Source of the DNA: an uncultured Lachnospiraceae bacterium
Lineage (GTDB): Bacteria; Bacillota; Clostridia; Lachnospirales; Lachnospiraceae
Assembly: GCA_910584685.1 (NCBI GenBank)
Contig: CAJUAO010000003.1
Coordinates: 62,001 to 126,000, forward strand
Reading direction: 5' to 3'
DNA length: 64,000 nt
The notes below the pieces were generated by a model that saw only the letters and a list, made by a program, of their open reading frames with translations, made no database searches and was not told where the DNA came from. Below are positions 8,439 to 16,129 of this stretch, in pieces (within the stretch, counting starts at the first letter, position 1; each line of letters begins with the position of its first letter). The translations under genes and the position numbers were made by a program.

Positions 8439-8897
8439 TTACTCTTTGTCAGACTTCCTGCTTTTTAGTATATCATAAATCGGGTATTTTACTGCATATT
8501 CCGGTTCATCTATAATAATTTGTACTGCTTTCATATTCTTTACATTGACTACTATCGGCGCTGCAAGATTTACCGTCATTTTTGAAATATCCTGAGGAAC
8601 GGTAACCGTAACCTGCACAAGCATCTCGTTTTCATCAAGCTCCTCCAAATCCGATAAAAAGTCGTCCTCCACAACGGGATTATAATTATCCAATATGCCA
8701 AGAGGGTCAACCACCGGCATGGCAAATGCAGGCTCATCTACGGACTGCAGCCATGATATCATGCTGTTTGTCTTCTCTTCATCATGTATAAGCAAAAATC
8801 TTTGCAAATCAGGAAACCCGATAATTCCAGATGGAAATGTGATTATTTTGCTTTCATCCGCTTCTATTTCTCCAAATATTCTTGTGTTTATATTCAT
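8439..8897 (-). CDS. fliW: Flagellar assembly factor FliW
   Basis: 152 residues from ATG 8897 (MNINTRIFGEIEADESKIIT). Motifs: FPSGIIGFPDLQRFLLIHDE, WLQSVDEPAFAMPVVDP, and a C-terminal LAAPIVVNVKNMKAVQII. FliW binds flagellin and CsrA in a mutually exclusive way, linking flagellin secretion to its translation. A start seven codons upstream is open but lacks a well-spaced SD. It sits between flgL and csrA, as in Bacillus. Confidence 0.95.
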   Translation of the reverse strand: MNINTRIFGEIEADESKIITFPSGIIGFPDLQRFLLIHDEEKTNSMISWLQSVDEPAFAMPVVDPLGILDNYNPVVEDDFLSDLEELDENEMLVQVTVTVPQDISKMTVNLAAPIVVNVKNMKAVQIIIDEPEYAVKYPIYDILKSRKSDKE

Positions 8898-8959
8898 CCT
8901 GTCATACCTTCCTTTCACAGATATATTTTTGGCTTTACAGTAACATATTCTTCCATTAC

Positions 8960-10444
8960 TTACAGAAAATCAAGCAATGATTTCTGGACTATCTTTGCAG
9001 TTACGGAAAGGGATGCGTCATATACGTCCTCCATGGCGTTGTACTCTGTTGCTGCCGTAGGTATATCCGTATCTTCATTTTTACTTTTCAGCTCATCCAT
9101 TGTTAAAAACTGCTGCTCAAGACGGTCCTTTATCATTGAAAGGCGGCTCATTCTGGCGCCAAGGTCTGACAGCTCTATAGTCACTGTCTGCTGATGCTCC
9201 TTAAATAATTTAAGTCCGTCTGCAAAGCTGTTTTTAAGGTTTTCCTGCGCATATGAAAGCTCAAGCTCTGCCGCTTCCTTCATGGATGTTATCTTTGCCT
9301 TATCGGCGTCGTTTGTTGCAAGCTCAAGCTCGCTTGACAGCTTGTTTATCTTCTCTAAGGCCGCTATTATATCCTCTGCTCTGCCGACCATCTCGTCTAC
9401 ATCTCTGCCAATATTATGCTTTAATATATCCTGCCCCTGTACATTGACTGTAAGATACTGGTTAAAGCTTACCACATAGTTTATTTTCTGGTCTTTCCGG
9501 GTATATTCTGTTGTCTTTACCTGACCTGCTACGGTTTCTCTCTTTACACAGTCAAAGTAATGCTCAGGCTGAAGCTCGTTTTCCTTAAATCCCGTCTTTG
9601 TATAGGAAATTGAAAAATCCGTATCGTTTAATGCCTGATAGGCGTTTTTTCCAAAAATAACCTCTCCCGTTTCAGGTATAAGCCTTATTTCGTTATCACC
9701 TATTGTTCTGTATACGCTTTGACCTGTTGCCTCTGACTGCTCCCTGCTTACGGTAGTTATATTTACCCCTGTAAGAGGCTGTCCGTTTACCTGTATGCTT
9801 ATTGCAGTCTGGTCCACATTGTCATATCCAAGCTTTAATATGTGATATGTCTCGTTTGTTATTGAGCTTCCTACGTATGTAGGCGCCGCTGCAAAATCAT
9901 ATGCATCATTTCTTGATACTCCGATGGTTCTTTCGAGATTTTTTATGTCCGAAAAGGATAATTCCTCCGTAATATCATATGATAAATCCGGTTTATCCTT
10001 TGTAAACATAAGGGTGCTGTCTGTCTTATAGCCGGTGAATATGGTTCTGTCTCCATAGTCTGCATTTCCTGTAGCATAAACCTCATTTCTAAACTGCTTT
10101 AAGGATGTTATAATGGCATTGTACTCATCTATAGTCTGATATGTGTTTACACCCTGATTACAATATACCAATATATCCTCTAAGGCGCTATTTATCTTAT
10201 CCATTGCATCCTTTGTTGCGCTCATCCATGATTCCGCATCCTTTACGTTCCTGTCCTTATACTGGGTAATTTCATTAAGGGTAGAGCGGAGCCTTAACGC
10301 TCTTACTGCCGTTATAGGGTCATCTGACGGACGCTGTATCTTTTTTGTAGTTTCTATAGACGTCATTATTTCATCCATACGAAGCTTATTTGCATTAAGA
10401 TTTGACATATTATTGTTAAGCATAATACCGTTTGTAATTCGCAT
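8960..10444 (-). CDS. flgL: Hook-filament junction protein FlgL (HAP3)
   Basis: Second junction protein between hook and filament. The N-terminus MRITNGIMLNNNMSNLNANK and RPSDDPITAVRALRLRSTL, plus the flagellin-like C-terminal helix (ARMSRLSMIKDRLEQQFLTM and SLSVTAKIVQKSLLDFL), are typical. At 494 residues it is longer than the roughly 300 of Bacillus FlgL because the central surface region (about residues 160-340) is expanded. It follows the second flgK by about 36 bp and precedes fliW by 62 bp. Confidence 0.93.
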   Translation of the reverse strand: MRITNGIMLNNNMSNLNANKLRMDEIMTSIETTKKIQRPSDDPITAVRALRLRSTLNEITQYKDRNVKDAESWMSATKDAMDKINSALEDILVYCNQGVNTYQTIDEYNAIITSLKQFRNEVYATGNADYGDRTIFTGYKTDSTLMFTKDKPDLSYDITEELSFSDIKNLERTIGVSRNDAYDFAAAPTYVGSSITNETYHILKLGYDNVDQTAISIQVNGQPLTGVNITTVSREQSEATGQSVYRTIGDNEIRLIPETGEVIFGKNAYQALNDTDFSISYTKTGFKENELQPEHYFDCVKRETVAGQVKTTEYTRKDQKINYVVSFNQYLTVNVQGQDILKHNIGRDVDEMVGRAEDIIAALEKINKLSSELELATNDADKAKITSMKEAAELELSYAQENLKNSFADGLKLFKEHQQTVTIELSDLGARMSRLSMIKDRLEQQFLTMDELKSKNEDTDIPTAATEYNAMEDVYDASLSVTAKIVQKSLLDFL

Positions 10445-10480
10445 ACTTTATTCTTCACCTTTCTTTCTTTAAATAATAAT

Positions 10481-11962
10481 CTAAACTCCTGTTTCTCTTA
10501 TAAGGGTATCATATATTTCTGCCATAATAGATATAACCTTTGAGCAAAGCTCAAACATTTCCTGATATTTTACAAGGTTTGCCGCTTCCTCGTCCTTATC
10601 TACACCCATAACAGAAAGCCGCTGATTATCTATGGTTGTTGCCATATTTTCATAATTTGTCATCATATGCTTGTTTTTTCTTGTATCAACAGCTATATCC
10701 GTAACTACGGACCTTAAAAATTCTACGGCAGTTCCTCCATTGTACGCTACCGACGATTTTGTTTTGTACAAATCTTCAAGCAGGTCATTCTGAGACACTC
10801 CGTCTGTCCTTTTATATGCTGTTGCCAGCAGATTTGGGTCTTCCTTCACTTCAGGATTTATAATATATTTTTTGGAAAGGTCATCATATACAAACAACGG
10901 AGTATCCGCTGCACTTTCACCATATACATTCTCCCCGGCCTGATGAATTTTGTTTACCGTGTCGGTAAAGTTTTTCAAAAATACATTTATCTGCTCTATA
11001 TAATATGGTATGCCTTTATATTCCACCGGTTTTACAGCCGGGTCGTCAGGCTGTACGCCGTTATTTCCGTCCCGTACCTCCAAAAGTCCTTTCAGCGTGC
11101 CTCCTATCCCCTGAGAGGTAGGATTGAAGTAATCACCGTATGACCATTTTATGTCATACAGTCCTACCGTATCTTCATCATGTACAAAATCATCCCTGCT
11201 TTCAACCTTTAAGGTAAAATAGTTGTAATTGTCTACCAGCGTAGCCCCGCCTATCTTTACCGTAAACTCCGTCTTACCGTTTTTAAAGGTATCCTCAGAT
11301 GTTGTTATTTCTACTATTTGAGACAGCTTATCCAGTATAACCGAACGTCTGTCCCTAAGCTCGTTTGCATTAGCTCCCGTAAGCTCCACTACATTTATCT
11401 GTTTATTTAACGACGCTATCTCCTGGGCGTATGAATTTATGCTGCTTACATTATTGCTTACCTCTGCGTTTAAATCCTCCTGCTCAAGCTGAAGGTCCTT
11501 TTTTATCTCCTGCATATATTCCAACAGGCTTTCCGCATAATTCATATAAGTAGTTTTTGTGGTAACGTTTGACGCATCCTTTGACATTTCCTGAACGGCC
11601 TCGTAAAATCTGTCAAACTCCCTTGTAAAGCCTTCTACCTTTTCCTCGTTAAACAAATCTTCTACCTTAAACAGATAATAATATCTTGCGTTGTTTTCTC
11701 CGTATCTTGTCTGATTTTCCTGGTATTTTACATCATAATATTCGTTTCTTACTCTATATATGGTTGTAACCTCAACGCCGCTTCCTATCATTCCATACTT
11801 CTGATATGCGCGGATAGGAGTGGTTGCCTGTTGGGCAGCCTTTTGCCTCGAATAACCCTCCGTATGCTCGTTTGCGGTATTGTTAGCCGTAACATTAAGC
11901 TGCGCGTTTGCTGCGTGTATTCCTAACGTACCTATATTTAATCCAAAAAATGTATTTGGCAT
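10481..11962 (-). CDS. flgK: Hook-associated protein FlgK (HAP1), copy nearer flgL
   Basis: First junction protein on the hook. It begins FFGLNIGTLGIHAANAQLNV with the rod/hook motif NNTANEHTEGYSRQ, has the FlgK helical segment ELRDRRSVILDKLSQIVEI at about residues 205-225, and ends with a D0 helix (AANLVKYQEMFELCSKVISI). GGAGG precedes ATG. 493 residues is normal. It lies 23 bp downstream of another FlgK homologue with which it shares the overall domain plan but only moderate sequence identity. Confidence 0.93.
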   Translation of the reverse strand: MPNTFFGLNIGTLGIHAANAQLNVTANNTANEHTEGYSRQKAAQQATTPIRAYQKYGMIGSGVEVTTIYRVRNEYYDVKYQENQTRYGENNARYYYLFKVEDLFNEEKVEGFTREFDRFYEAVQEMSKDASNVTTKTTYMNYAESLLEYMQEIKKDLQLEQEDLNAEVSNNVSSINSYAQEIASLNKQINVVELTGANANELRDRRSVILDKLSQIVEITTSEDTFKNGKTEFTVKIGGATLVDNYNYFTLKVESRDDFVHDEDTVGLYDIKWSYGDYFNPTSQGIGGTLKGLLEVRDGNNGVQPDDPAVKPVEYKGIPYYIEQINVFLKNFTDTVNKIHQAGENVYGESAADTPLFVYDDLSKKYIINPEVKEDPNLLATAYKRTDGVSQNDLLEDLYKTKSSVAYNGGTAVEFLRSVVTDIAVDTRKNKHMMTNYENMATTIDNQRLSVMGVDKDEEAANLVKYQEMFELCSKVISIMAEIYDTLIRETGV

Positions 11963-11985
11963 ATCTGTTCCTCCATTTTAATATT

Positions 11986-13854
11986 TTAGTGAACTCCCAC
12001 TCTGTTTATAAGGGTATCTATCATATCGGCTACAACGTTAATATATCTTGAGTTTGCATTATAGGCATTCTGGAACTTAATTAGATTTGTAAGCTCCTCC
12101 TCAGATGAAACTCCCATTATTGACTGCCTGCCTGTTTCAATATCCTCTACCACCTGCTGCTGGTTTGCGGTTACTGATTTAAGTACGGAGCCGTCGTTTC
12201 CAAGAACGTTCAGCATAGCCTGATAGTAATCGTCAAAATCCTTTTTTGCAAGATTGTTGGGGTCTAAATTAATTGACGCCTCACTCCATGCCTTAATAAT
12301 GCTTTCTGCCACAGGATAATTTGCCTCTCCCTCACTGTTCCATAACGGAAGGGATGACGTCTTTTCCAAAACCTGCTGGTTTATCTCGAGATTGCCCATG
12401 CTGTACAGGCCTTCCTCTCCAAACACATTATAAGGATTATACACATAATATACTGTTCCGTCTGCTGCCGTAAGCTCGGTATATCTTCCTGTAGTATCGC
12501 TTCTTGAAAATAATTCTGCCCCAAGCTCTCCGTCGTAGCCGTTTCCGCTGTTCTCCACATCAAGCATGCTTGTTGTCATGTCTGCGTTAAGGGTAAAGGT
12601 CTCGTCTCCCACAAGATATCCGTAGTCATCCATAATAGGGTCGTTTCCTCCGTTAGCAGCTTTAAGGGCTGCCTTTACCTCGTCTGCCAGTACATAAAAA
12701 TTTGTGCCTGCCTTTATGGTAAGCTGTGTTCCCCCTGTTATAGTCTGCTCCTTATTGGGACACAGCTTATCGTTAATCATTGTAACTATGCTGTTTATAA
12801 GCCTATCCATCATAGCCTGCGTCTTCATAACCACAGACGCCCCCGTATTATAATTATACTCTTCTGCATCCTTTAAATACTGCTCATACTCTGCATTCGT
12901 ATAATTTTCAGGGAGTACGGGTATATCTGTATAATCTGCCTTATAGCCGCCCCTTGACAGCAATATACCCTTTAGCTTTCCTATATCGTTGCCCTTTGCC
13001 GAATTAATATCCGTGTCAAGTATAAATACCGGCAGTCCGTCCAAATGCTCCCATACAGGCGAAAGATAATTTGAGTCCTGCTCGGCGCCAAGCTGCTCCG
13101 TGCCCATGTGGAACACGCCGGATTCAATAATAAACTCCTGTCCCTCTGCCCTGACGCTTACAAAGCCGTGTTCATTCTCCGTATAGGATATTTCTATAAG
13201 CTGCGAAAGCTGGTCAAGGGCCAAATCCCGCCTGTCTCTGTAATCATTGGCATCCTCCACTCCTGCCGCCTCTATACCCTGTATGGTAAGATTAAGGTCA
13301 TATATGGTATCTGCCAGTGAGTTTATCTTGTTTACCGTATCCTTAACCTCCTGGTTAAGATTATACTGGTAAGACTGAAGCTGGTCGCTTATGGCGTTTA
13401 CCCTTGTAATAAACTCATCTGCATACATTACAAGACCTTCTCTTTCAACACTTCCGTCAGGCGCCTTTGCCACCTCGCTTAAAGCATCCCAAAGCTGCTT
13501 TAAGGAGTTTTGAAACGCCTCCTTGTTAAGCTCTCCCATAGTATGTTCTACCTCTGACACGGCTTCATACTGCGATGAGTAAAAATTTTCTCGTCCCGCC
13601 TGCTGTCTGTATGCCTTATCTAATAAAAGGTCCCTAATGTGTCGAGTTTCATCTGCGACAACACCAAGACCTAATCTCCAATTTCCTATTGCGGAATGTC
13701 CTATTGTAGAATATTCCCTGTCTGCATATGATATCTGCTGTCTTACATATCCTTCAGTATGAATATTTGCTAAGTTATGTGATGAAGTATGTATTCCTAC
13801 CTGACTTGTTTTCAGTCCTGATACACCTGTGTATAAGCTTGCCATAAGCGGCAT
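11986..13854 (-). CDS. flgK: Hook-associated protein FlgK (HAP1), upstream long paralogue
   Basis: 622 residues from ATG 13854 (GAGGGG eight bases upstream; a GTG three codons earlier is possible). SLYTGVSGLKTSQVGIHTSS and NLANIHTEGYVRQ mark the N-terminal D0, YRDRRDLALDQLSQLIEI the FlgK helix, and EELTNLIKFQNAYNANSRYI with DTLINRVGV the C-terminal D0. It is about 130 residues longer than its neighbour, with extra sequence between about 320 and 500. Being directly after flgN, it fits the usual flgK position. Whether both copies enter the same filament cannot be told from sequence. Confidence 0.93.
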   Translation of the reverse strand: MPLMASLYTGVSGLKTSQVGIHTSSHNLANIHTEGYVRQQISYADREYSTIGHSAIGNWRLGLGVVADETRHIRDLLLDKAYRQQAGRENFYSSQYEAVSEVEHTMGELNKEAFQNSLKQLWDALSEVAKAPDGSVEREGLVMYADEFITRVNAISDQLQSYQYNLNQEVKDTVNKINSLADTIYDLNLTIQGIEAAGVEDANDYRDRRDLALDQLSQLIEISYTENEHGFVSVRAEGQEFIIESGVFHMGTEQLGAEQDSNYLSPVWEHLDGLPVFILDTDINSAKGNDIGKLKGILLSRGGYKADYTDIPVLPENYTNAEYEQYLKDAEEYNYNTGASVVMKTQAMMDRLINSIVTMINDKLCPNKEQTITGGTQLTIKAGTNFYVLADEVKAALKAANGGNDPIMDDYGYLVGDETFTLNADMTTSMLDVENSGNGYDGELGAELFSRSDTTGRYTELTAADGTVYYVYNPYNVFGEEGLYSMGNLEINQQVLEKTSSLPLWNSEGEANYPVAESIIKAWSEASINLDPNNLAKKDFDDYYQAMLNVLGNDGSVLKSVTANQQQVVEDIETGRQSIMGVSSEEELTNLIKFQNAYNANSRYINVVADMIDTLINRVGVH

Positions 13855-13890
13855 ATTCCGCACCCCTCTCCTATTGTCCGTTTCTATAAA

Positions 13891-14403
13891 TTAATTTTTT
13901 GCATCAAACACGCCATAATTTAATGAGCTTTCTGTGTTGTATGCATCTTTTCCATAATTTCCAAGCTCCGGAGCCTGATACATGCTCTTTAAAAGATTTA
14001 TATTAAACTCTGCCATTTCTAACGCTGATGATATAAGATTTTTGTTCATATCATTCAGGGCAGATATATTTGAAAGTGTCTGTCTTAGACTGTCATGAAC
14101 CTCTGCAAGTTTATTCTGCTCCTTATCCTGACCTTCCAAAAGCGCTATTATAGCTCTTATGGTAAGGTCCTCTTCTTTTTTGTTAAGCACTAATGCAATA
14201 TCCTGCACCGCTTCAACCCGTCTCTTTTCAAGCCGGTTTAAGACCTCTATATGTTCCTGCTCCTTAGCAGTTATATCCTTCAGTCCCTCTAAGTCTCCTT
14301 TTACTATGACAGGTGTTTTTTGGTTAGCAAGTTCCACCAGTTCTTTATATTTTTTATCCTCTTCTTCAAGGACTGTTATAAGCTCTTCTATCAAACTTGC
14401 CAT
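13891..14403 (-). CDS. flgN: FlgN-type chaperone for FlgK/FlgL
   Basis: 170 residues. The N-terminal half is a long helical hairpin (MASLIEELITVLEEEDKKYKEL, then VIVKGDLEGLKDITAKEQ and LNRLEKRR), the FlgN family pattern; the last 40 residues are less ordered. It lies 8 bp after flgM and 37 bp before flgK, exactly the Bacillus flgM-yvyG-flgK order. FlgN escorts the hook-associated proteins to the export gate. Confidence 0.88.
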   Translation of the reverse strand: MASLIEELITVLEEEDKKYKELVELANQKTPVIVKGDLEGLKDITAKEQEHIEVLNRLEKRRVEAVQDIALVLNKKEEDLTIRAIIALLEGQDKEQNKLAEVHDSLRQTLSNISALNDMNKNLISSALEMAEFNINLLKSMYQAPELGNYGKDAYNTESSLNYGVFDAKN

Positions 14404-14410
14404 AAACCTG

Positions 14411-14689
14411 CTAACCTCTCATTTCCTCATACTTTGCCAAAAGCTTTTCTGCAAAGCTTTCTCCTGAAACGCTGTATGTTCCGTTTTGTATGCGGCTCTT
14501 AAGCTCTGATACTCTGTCCTCACGAACATCCGGCGCTGCGGCAACTGCCTGCTTTGCTACCTGAAGTTCTCTGCCGAAATCAGATATTTCCACTTTATCT
14601 GCGCTGCTTGTCTTTGCTGCAGCTCCAGCCTTATATTTTCCCTTAGCTCCGTATGTCTGACTAATGGCATTGTAAGCATCTATACGCAT
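14411..14689 (-). CDS. flgM: Anti-sigma-28 factor FlgM
   Basis: 92 residues. The disordered N-terminal part is followed by the sigma-binding region: KVEISDFGRELQVAKQAV, then VRELKSRIQ-like RVSELKSRIQNGTYSV and FAEKLLAKY. FlgM holds sigma-28 inactive until it is exported through the completed hook. AAGGAGG precedes ATG. A sigma-28 promoter of its own lies just upstream, so it is under feedback control. Confidence 0.93.
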   Translation of the reverse strand: MRIDAYNAISQTYGAKGKYKAGAAAKTSSADKVEISDFGRELQVAKQAVAAAPDVREDRVSELKSRIQNGTYSVSGESFAEKLLAKYEEMRG

Positions 14690-14723
14690 AATAATCGCCT
14701 CCTTAATGTTTTTTACACAGATG

Positions 14724-14751
14724 TTATCGGTCTTTTCTTAGGTTTACTTTA
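14724..14751 (-). promoter_or_regulatory. Sigma-28 promoter for the flgM-flgN-flgK-flgL-fliW-csrA operon
   Basis: Minus strand TAAA (14751-14748), 16-bp spacer, ACCGATAA (14731-14724). It lies about 35 bp before the flgM start and downstream of the terminator that ends the comFC-yvyF message. Confidence 0.8.
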
Positions 14752-14760
14752 TACCAGCGC

Positions 14761-14790
14761 AAAAAAAGTTGCCGCACATAGAGCGGCAAC
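14761..14790 (-). terminator. Rho-independent terminator before flgM
   Basis: Perfect GTTGCCGC/GCGGCAAC stem (14790-14783 with 14775-14768), 7-nt loop, then seven T residues on the minus strand. It ends transcription coming from recD2-comFC-yvyF and isolates the sigma-28 operon. Confidence 0.9.
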
Positions 14791-14821
14791 CCGTTGAGTC
14801 TGTATTTAATTTATTAACCAT

Positions 14822-14956
14822 GTCACAAATTCGGCTCTGCTAATAAAGCGAATTTCTAGCGGCTAACAACCACAAATTCGGCTAAGTCTGTTTAAAGAAC
14901 TTTAGTTCTTTAGACTTTCTGAATTTGCAAGTGTCAGCAGATCTGACACTTTTTTA
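14822..14956 (+). ncRNA. Candidate structured RNA or complex hairpin array between flgM and yvyF
   Basis: Three hairpins in series on the plus strand: AAATTCG/CGAATTT (14827-14833 with 14849-14855); a long composite stem from CAAATTC (14873) to GAATTTG (14927) with inner TAAAGAAC/GTTCTTTA closing a TTTA loop; and a terminator AAGTGTCAG/CTGACACTT (14929-14951) followed by T residues. CACAAATTCGGCT occurs twice (from 14825 and 14871). Polarity of the T run favours plus-strand transcription, opposite to all neighbours. No ORF and no clear promoter were seen. Confidence 0.35.
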
Positions 14957-15355
14957 TTTATCAAGAAACCTCATCTTATCCTTATCCCTGTCTTTTTTCT
15001 GCATTACAGGCGCTGACGATTTATATAAGCTTCCCATTTCCTTCGCCATTTCTCCCTTGCATTTTTCGCAAAAACGACCTGTTCTTATAGACGCGCCGCA
15101 GTTTTCGCATTGTATGGTAACCATTGAATCCTCAGAAAATATAAGTCGTTCCTCTCTTATCCACTGGTGAATCTGATTTGTGGTTACATCCATTTCCTCA
15201 GATATCTGCGATATGCTTGCGTGAGGATTATCTCTTATATAATCCCTTACCTCCATAAACTTATCCTCAAGCTTTTGTTTACACTCTCCGCATAATCTCG
15301 GTCCTGTAAGGTAGTTGAACAGCCTTCCGCAGCTCTTGCAATTCTTTACTTCCAT
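14954..15355 (-). CDS. yvyF: YvyF-type flagellar operon protein (zinc-ribbon, TIGR03826 family)
   Basis: 133 residues. N-terminal CKSCGRLFNYLTGPRLCGEC is a four-cysteine zinc site, followed by a MarR/helix-turn-helix-like segment (ASISQISEEMDVTTNQIHQW) and a second four-cysteine site (CENCGASI with FCEKCKGEM). A basic tail ends the protein. The family sits between comFC and flgM in many Firmicutes and is associated with control of flagellar gene expression, but its mechanism is not known to me. It lies 20 bp after comFC. Confidence 0.88.
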   Translation of the reverse strand: MEVKNCKSCGRLFNYLTGPRLCGECKQKLEDKFMEVRDYIRDNPHASISQISEEMDVTTNQIHQWIREERLIFSEDSMVTIQCENCGASIRTGRFCEKCKGEMAKEMGSLYKSSAPVMQKKDRDKDKMRFLDK

Positions 15356-15375
15356 TTGTCATTCCTCCTAATTTT

Positions 15376-16104
15376 CTATATGCCTTCTCCTATACATATG
15401 GATATAAAATAGACCTCTTGTACTCCTGCCTGTTTTAGCACCCGGGCACATGCGTTTATTGTTGCTCCTGTAGTATATATGTCGTCTACTAATATAATTT
15501 TACTATATCTTACTACATTTATCGAAACTTTAAAAGCATTTTCTACATTTTTAATGCGAATTTCTTTTGACAGCTTCTTTTGGGGCTCTGTTTTCCCGGT
15601 TCTTAAAAGCGCTCCTGTATCCATGGGAATATTAAGCATGTCCGATAACGCCCTGCCTATAAGCTCAGCCTGATTATATCCCCTTTTTCTCATACGTGTC
15701 TTATGTATGGGAACAGGTACTATTGCATCCGGCTGCCATTTTTTTATTATTTCCTTATATCTTTCAGCCATCTGCTCTCCGAAAAACCTGCCATAGCATC
15801 TACAGTCCTGATACTTAAATCTATAGACGGCTTCCTTTACATTGTCATGGTATTTAAATACAGACAAGCCTCTGTCATATGTATGGCTAAGCCTCTTACA
15901 GTCGCTGCAATATTCCCGTGTCATGCTGTCAAGCTGCTTTCCGCACTTAAAGCAGTATGGCTCCTCTATATATACATCCGTTATATTTTTCCTGCAGTCC
16001 CCGCACAGAAGGTCATATGACTTTTTCTGCATTATTCCCACATAGCTTTTCATAGGAATGGAGCTGCCGCAGAAAACACACTTTCTCGGATACAAAAGCT
16101 CCAT
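15376..16104 (-). CDS. comFC: ComF-family phosphoribosyltransferase-like protein
   Basis: 242 residues from ATG 16104, preceded by GGGGAG; a TTG start 12 codons upstream would overlap recD2. The N-terminus has a zinc ribbon (PRKCVFCGSS, LCGDC, CFKCGKQLDSM, YCSDCKRL), and the C-terminus a PRTase fold with the PRPP loop IILVDDIYTTGATINACARV. ComFC is needed for DNA uptake in competent bacteria, acting with ComFA in the cytoplasm. Here it lies between recD2 and yvyF, so it probably shares their transcript. Confidence 0.88.
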   Translation of the reverse strand: MELLYPRKCVFCGSSIPMKSYVGIMQKKSYDLLCGDCRKNITDVYIEEPYCFKCGKQLDSMTREYCSDCKRLSHTYDRGLSVFKYHDNVKEAVYRFKYQDCRCYGRFFGEQMAERYKEIIKKWQPDAIVPVPIHKTRMRKRGYNQAELIGRALSDMLNIPMDTGALLRTGKTEPQKKLSKEIRIKNVENAFKVSINVVRYSKIILVDDIYTTGATINACARVLKQAGVQEVYFISICIGEGI

Positions 16105-16129
16105 GCATATCTCCCCTAATGCCCTTATG

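Noticed and set aside
14173..14467. Plus-strand ORFs over flgN/flgM and similar long antisense ORFs over fliD, recD2 and ileS
   Set aside because: They are mirror frames of strongly coding minus-strand genes, with no SD and biased Ser/Phe/Leu composition.
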